NCBI GenBank assembly: GCA_007844125.1
Contig: CM017568.1
Coordinates: forward strand, 7,224,675-7,288,674
Length of the DNA stretch: 64,000 nt
From: Sinonovacula constricta
Lineage: Eukaryota > Mollusca > Bivalvia > Cardiida > Solecurtidae
Reading direction: 5' to 3'
The stretch's first letter is position 1, and each line of letters opens with the position of its first letter. A program made the position numbers and the translations under genes. The notes under the pieces were generated by a model, which searched no databases, was not told the origin of the DNA, and was given only the letters and a program-made list of their open reading frames with translations. Shown here piece by piece: positions 60,531-64,000 of the stretch.

Positions 60531-62720
60531 TTGACTGAGCCTCTAGCTTAGTTGGTTGAGCAAACCGGTAGTAGTGATTTGGTTCAAATACAGGTAAAGA
60601 ATAATTATTCACAGCTTCTGTTACACATTTAGCAGGAACTTTCAATAAATTATATTTTTGCCATTTACCCTTTTATTTCTGTCACATAAGTCCAGTATAT
60701 TTAATACTAAATTCTACCCTTCATTCGTAACTACTCGGTGGTAACCGGCTAAATGGCCGGGGTGTTCCGCATGGCGTACTGCAGTGTCCAATATTTGAAC
60801 ATAAGGGACGTATCTGTGTTACTGATTTGCAACTAAGACTGTTCGAGTTAGTTCCCTTTGACGCGTCTGGATTTTCGGCTTGGTTTCATTTGTTCTATTT
60901 AATGCACTGATAACATTATCGGTACATAAAAACCCAGATATTTTTTGTGGAGGTAGACCCAGACAAAAGTCTCAGTAGGACTAAGCGGCCATTTCCCAAC
61001 AAGGAAAACCTCTCAACATGCAAAGAAAATGGCAAAGGAAAGAATAAACTATACTGTACTAGGTAGGTGCATTGATTGAGTGTATCTCAGCATATTATCA
61101 ACACCTTTTTTATAAAAGTATTATAGACAGGGGCACGTACGAGCACGGACACCAGTGACTGAACCCGGCCGAACACATTTTCATCAAGAAGGGAAATCAT
61201 CACTACCCTAACTGTGGTCCAATGGGCATTTTTGTTTGTATGAAATTTAAAAAAAAAAACACATTCTAGATTAGCGAGATTCATGCGCAATTGGTCTTAC
61301 AACTTTTAACTTAGAGTTTGATCTATAGGAATAATATAACTTTTAGCACTATAGTTCTTTTTAGGACCATTGGGTAAAGTTGAACTATATAATATTTATC
61401 CCGGAAAAGCACACTTCGGCTTAACGCGAGTAACAAATGCCTATTTTGGCCTACCTTGTCTCAGTGAATGGTGCAAGTCCTAAATTGTCCAGGAATGTCA
61501 GTTTAATGACATTAGTGGGGTTGTCGGGTGCGCTTAGCTAAAATCCAGAGACAGATTTGAGCTATTTCAGCTACTTTCTTTGATATAGCTATGTAACATT
61601 TTTGGTCTTAAAGATTTTTTTTGCTCAAATTTGGCCTCAGATTTGGAATCATCGCCCCAAAATACCTTCAAAAAGCTATCTTGGATTGTTTTGGGGCAAC
61701 AACAAATTTACTTAAAACTTACGTTCTGTAACCCAAGAGGAAAAATGAATTATAGGGGTCGTTGCGTCGTCAAACATGCACAACGTAGTAATTAAAGTTC
61801 CTGTGCAATAATCCGCATAAACATTTAAGCTATCTCATTTCCTTCACGGAAATCTATGGTGGTTCCCCTACATGCGTTTTTTCGGTACGGATCCTTTTAT
61901 CTCAGGAACCTTTAGAGCTTTCTTAATTTTTATCTCGGATCTGAATTCCGCACCCCCGAAACCCTACTAACCAAAATGCCAAACCTTTTGGGGTATATTT
62001 TGTCTTAAAAACTGGTAATCCTATAAAATGCAGCCTCCTATTTTGCACTTTTGAGGGGGTGGGGGTCCCAAAACACCCCCAAAATACCCTTAAAACAAAA
62101 TTGGAGCTATTTGTAGGGAAATTTGTCCCTTTATTTTGGTAATGATTTTGATAATTTTATAGACACCTTTAAATAAGCTATAACCATGAAACTTTCCACG
62201 TCTAAAGGAAAGACCGAAATTCATGAGAGTTTTCGAGATCTGAGGCGGTCCAGGCTCCCAAGGTGTGCTTTTTCAGGATGGACTTTCAACCACTCTGGAA
62301 TAACTTCACAATCTCGGAATATTCGCCAAGATGGATTTTTTGTGAAATAAGTCAATATATCTAAAATTGCATTTTTTTCTTTGGCCAGACAAGTTTGTCT
62401 TAAAATCAAATTACTGAAAGTTTCAAAACCTCAAGGCCAAAATTAACGAAAATATGACCGGTCATAGTTGATACTATATTTTTTGTTCCAAAATGTTTGA
62501 ATCTCACTAAAGTGGGTAAAAAGTTAACCCCGAGACCCCAAAGTGGACTTTAAAAAAATATTGGGATGGTGCAGGACCTACAAAGAATTAAAGGAAACCC
62601 TAAACCTCATCTTAAGACCAGAATAAAACATCATAAAAATATTTTTTTAAAAAGCATACGAGAAGAAATGGCTGAAATCCCGCAAAAGCGCACTTTTATT
62701 CCGGCAAAGCACAGTCACAG
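60531..62720. other. degenerate repeats, nothing clearly coding
   Basis: At 60945-61020 a GGTGGAGGTAGACCCAGACA block matches the SINE-like repeat at 47845. From about 61390 to 62710, short phrases such as CCCGGAAAAGCACACTTCGG, CCCGCAAAAGCGCACTTTTA and CCCCCAAAATACCCTTAAAA recur in altered form, which suggests an eroded repeat. No gene was recognised. Confidence 0.4.
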
Positions 62721-62724
62721 GGTT

Positions 62725-62805
62725 TGACCCGGCCTGTAATTAAATAGGTGGTCTCCCGAACTTCAAGCAGGAGCTCAACCACTGAGCTGTGTAGCTAATC
62801 AGAAT
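62725..62805 (-). mobile_element. tRNA-like SINE head fragment (minus strand)
   Basis: On the minus strand it reads TAGCTACACAGCTCAGTGGT, TGAGCTCCTGCTTGAAGTTC and GGGAGACCACC. GCTCAGTGGTTGAGC is an A-box-like region and GTTCGGGAGACC a degenerate B box. It does not fold into a complete cloverleaf by eye and has no recognisable intact anticodon arm, so it is a SINE or tRNA relic and not a functional tRNA. Confidence 0.55.
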
Positions 62806-64000
62806 GCTTTGACCAACTAAACACTCGAAACACCTTGGCCATTTCTAAAAAGCAGCGGAAAGTGACGAAAAACTGCATTGATCTCAAGCTCAGTTTTTGA
62901 TTGCACATTTTTTACTCATTGTATTTTAAGCACTTCATTTAAATATCTTAATAACACGACCTTTCCTAGTAGATGTTATATAAACAATATGAAGTTGTAA
63001 GATTCTATTCTCTGTTAAAGGATTTCCTGGAGGAGCTAATATTAGTGATTGAGCTAAATCTCAAATGAGAAGTTACTTTGCACGTGTGCAAGTGGGCCTT
63101 ATTAAGGTTAAACGTGAGTATAAATTTAAAGAATCGGATTCTTTTAATGTATACTCACGAGTCCAAAACAAAGATCGAGGGTGGGGAGTATATTTCGTCA
63201 TTAAGCCTACTACGGCTCTATTCCATGTCGACAACTTAATTATCGAGCGTGCGCTTCCATAAGTCGACGGGCATGATTTAGCCTTAATTCACACATAAAA
63301 TGGGACTGATTATAATTTAGTATGGTCCAAAGACTTGTGATAGAACTGCCCCTTTTCTCTTCTGTTAATTGGTAACCGGTCCCTTTATACCCAAAGTTGT
63401 CCGCCACCTAACTAATTTGCAAGCCCCCTGACTCATCATTGATCATTTTCACATGGCCTCTTTTCCGCTGTATGCTGACTATTTATCAACCGTGAAACAG
63501 TCGCCAACAGCACAATGGCACCAACAACAGAGCCACAACTTCCCTATAAACGAAGCATCCTTTCGTCAAAGACGGATAGGGGTTACGCTATGAGTGTCTC
63601 GATCCATCTTGACTCCACTCTGATTGTCCAGCCTGCCCCACCCGGGGTCGCTTGGCTACGGGGACCATAGGAAGATACAGGAGGACCCTTAGATGGTACC
63701 CGGTCGTTGATAATCATGACCAGCTTCAAAGGGCCACTTATTTCATTGTCAAGTGTTTGTTGTAGGACGAGTAACAACGACAGTGATGACTTCAACACAC
63801 CACCTGGGTTGCGCTAGTCAGTGGTATGGAGGTCCATGGTGGCCAATGATGAAGTTATTAGGATCTACGGACAGCCTCATAAAAAGTCCTACGACAGCTG
63901 ACTTGACATAAGGCAGCTGAATACGTTCAATAGAAGTCTTGCGACATAAGTAAGTCTCGACTTACTACGTGTATATTAATTTAGCAGCATTGTTCATCTT
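62806..64000. other. non-coding, no recognised feature
   Basis: The last 500 bases (about 63440-63900) are less AT-rich than the rest and contain a 71-codon minus frame (63583-63798) without recognisable similarity. They could be the edge of a gene or repeat continuing past the window. Confidence 0.35.

Overview
This window is AT-rich eukaryotic DNA, most likely from a mollusc and probably a bivalve. It has small exons with GT-AG introns, a multi-exon animal ion-channel gene, tRNA-derived SINEs of the type common in bivalves and gastropods, and many decayed transposons and long minisatellites. There is no operon structure, and nothing bacterial or viral was recognised. The species call is inference; no marker gene proves it.

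The only convincing host gene is on the + strand at about 17.25-29.08 kb, possibly ending near 30.3 kb. Eight exons join in phase into a partial protein of at least 813 residues related to the voltage-gated proton channel Hv1 (HVCN1). S1 keeps the selectivity Asp, S2 and S3 keep their acidic residues, and S4 reads WRVIRVVN. It is an unusual member. The first S4 arginine is missing, a proline precedes the S4 Trp, the S2 gasket Phe is Ile, the S1-S2 loop is about 110 residues with two N-glycosylation sequons, and a disordered tail of about 465 residues follows the coiled coil. The N-terminal exon was not found. Introns carry a SINE and a nested MITE with a clear 6-bp target duplication.

0-17 kb is non-coding: an 18-bp minisatellite, a long (AT)n tract and at least four families of short dispersed repeats (called A-D here) present two to four times each. 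29-45 kb is gene-poor and holds a 33-bp minisatellite (about 75 units), a (GA)n tract, a 46-bp satellite (about 23 units) and (TAGG/CAGG)n.

45-64 kb is a transposon graveyard. In order it has a LINE 3' end with a microsatellite tail, a minus-strand SINE, an internally deleted hAT/ZMYM-type transposase pseudogene, a solo LTR with perfect 4-bp target duplications, a DNA transposon of about 5.5 kb with inverted repeats of about 260 bp, a 57-bp tandem array, and degenerate repeats. The large transposon encodes a broken transposase-like protein with Cys/His clusters, a DDE-like core, a FEN1/XPG-type nuclease region and a C-terminal CXC cluster. It resembles what I recall of the Academ superfamily. 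Its terminal repeats are rich in YY1-like AAGATGGC motifs.
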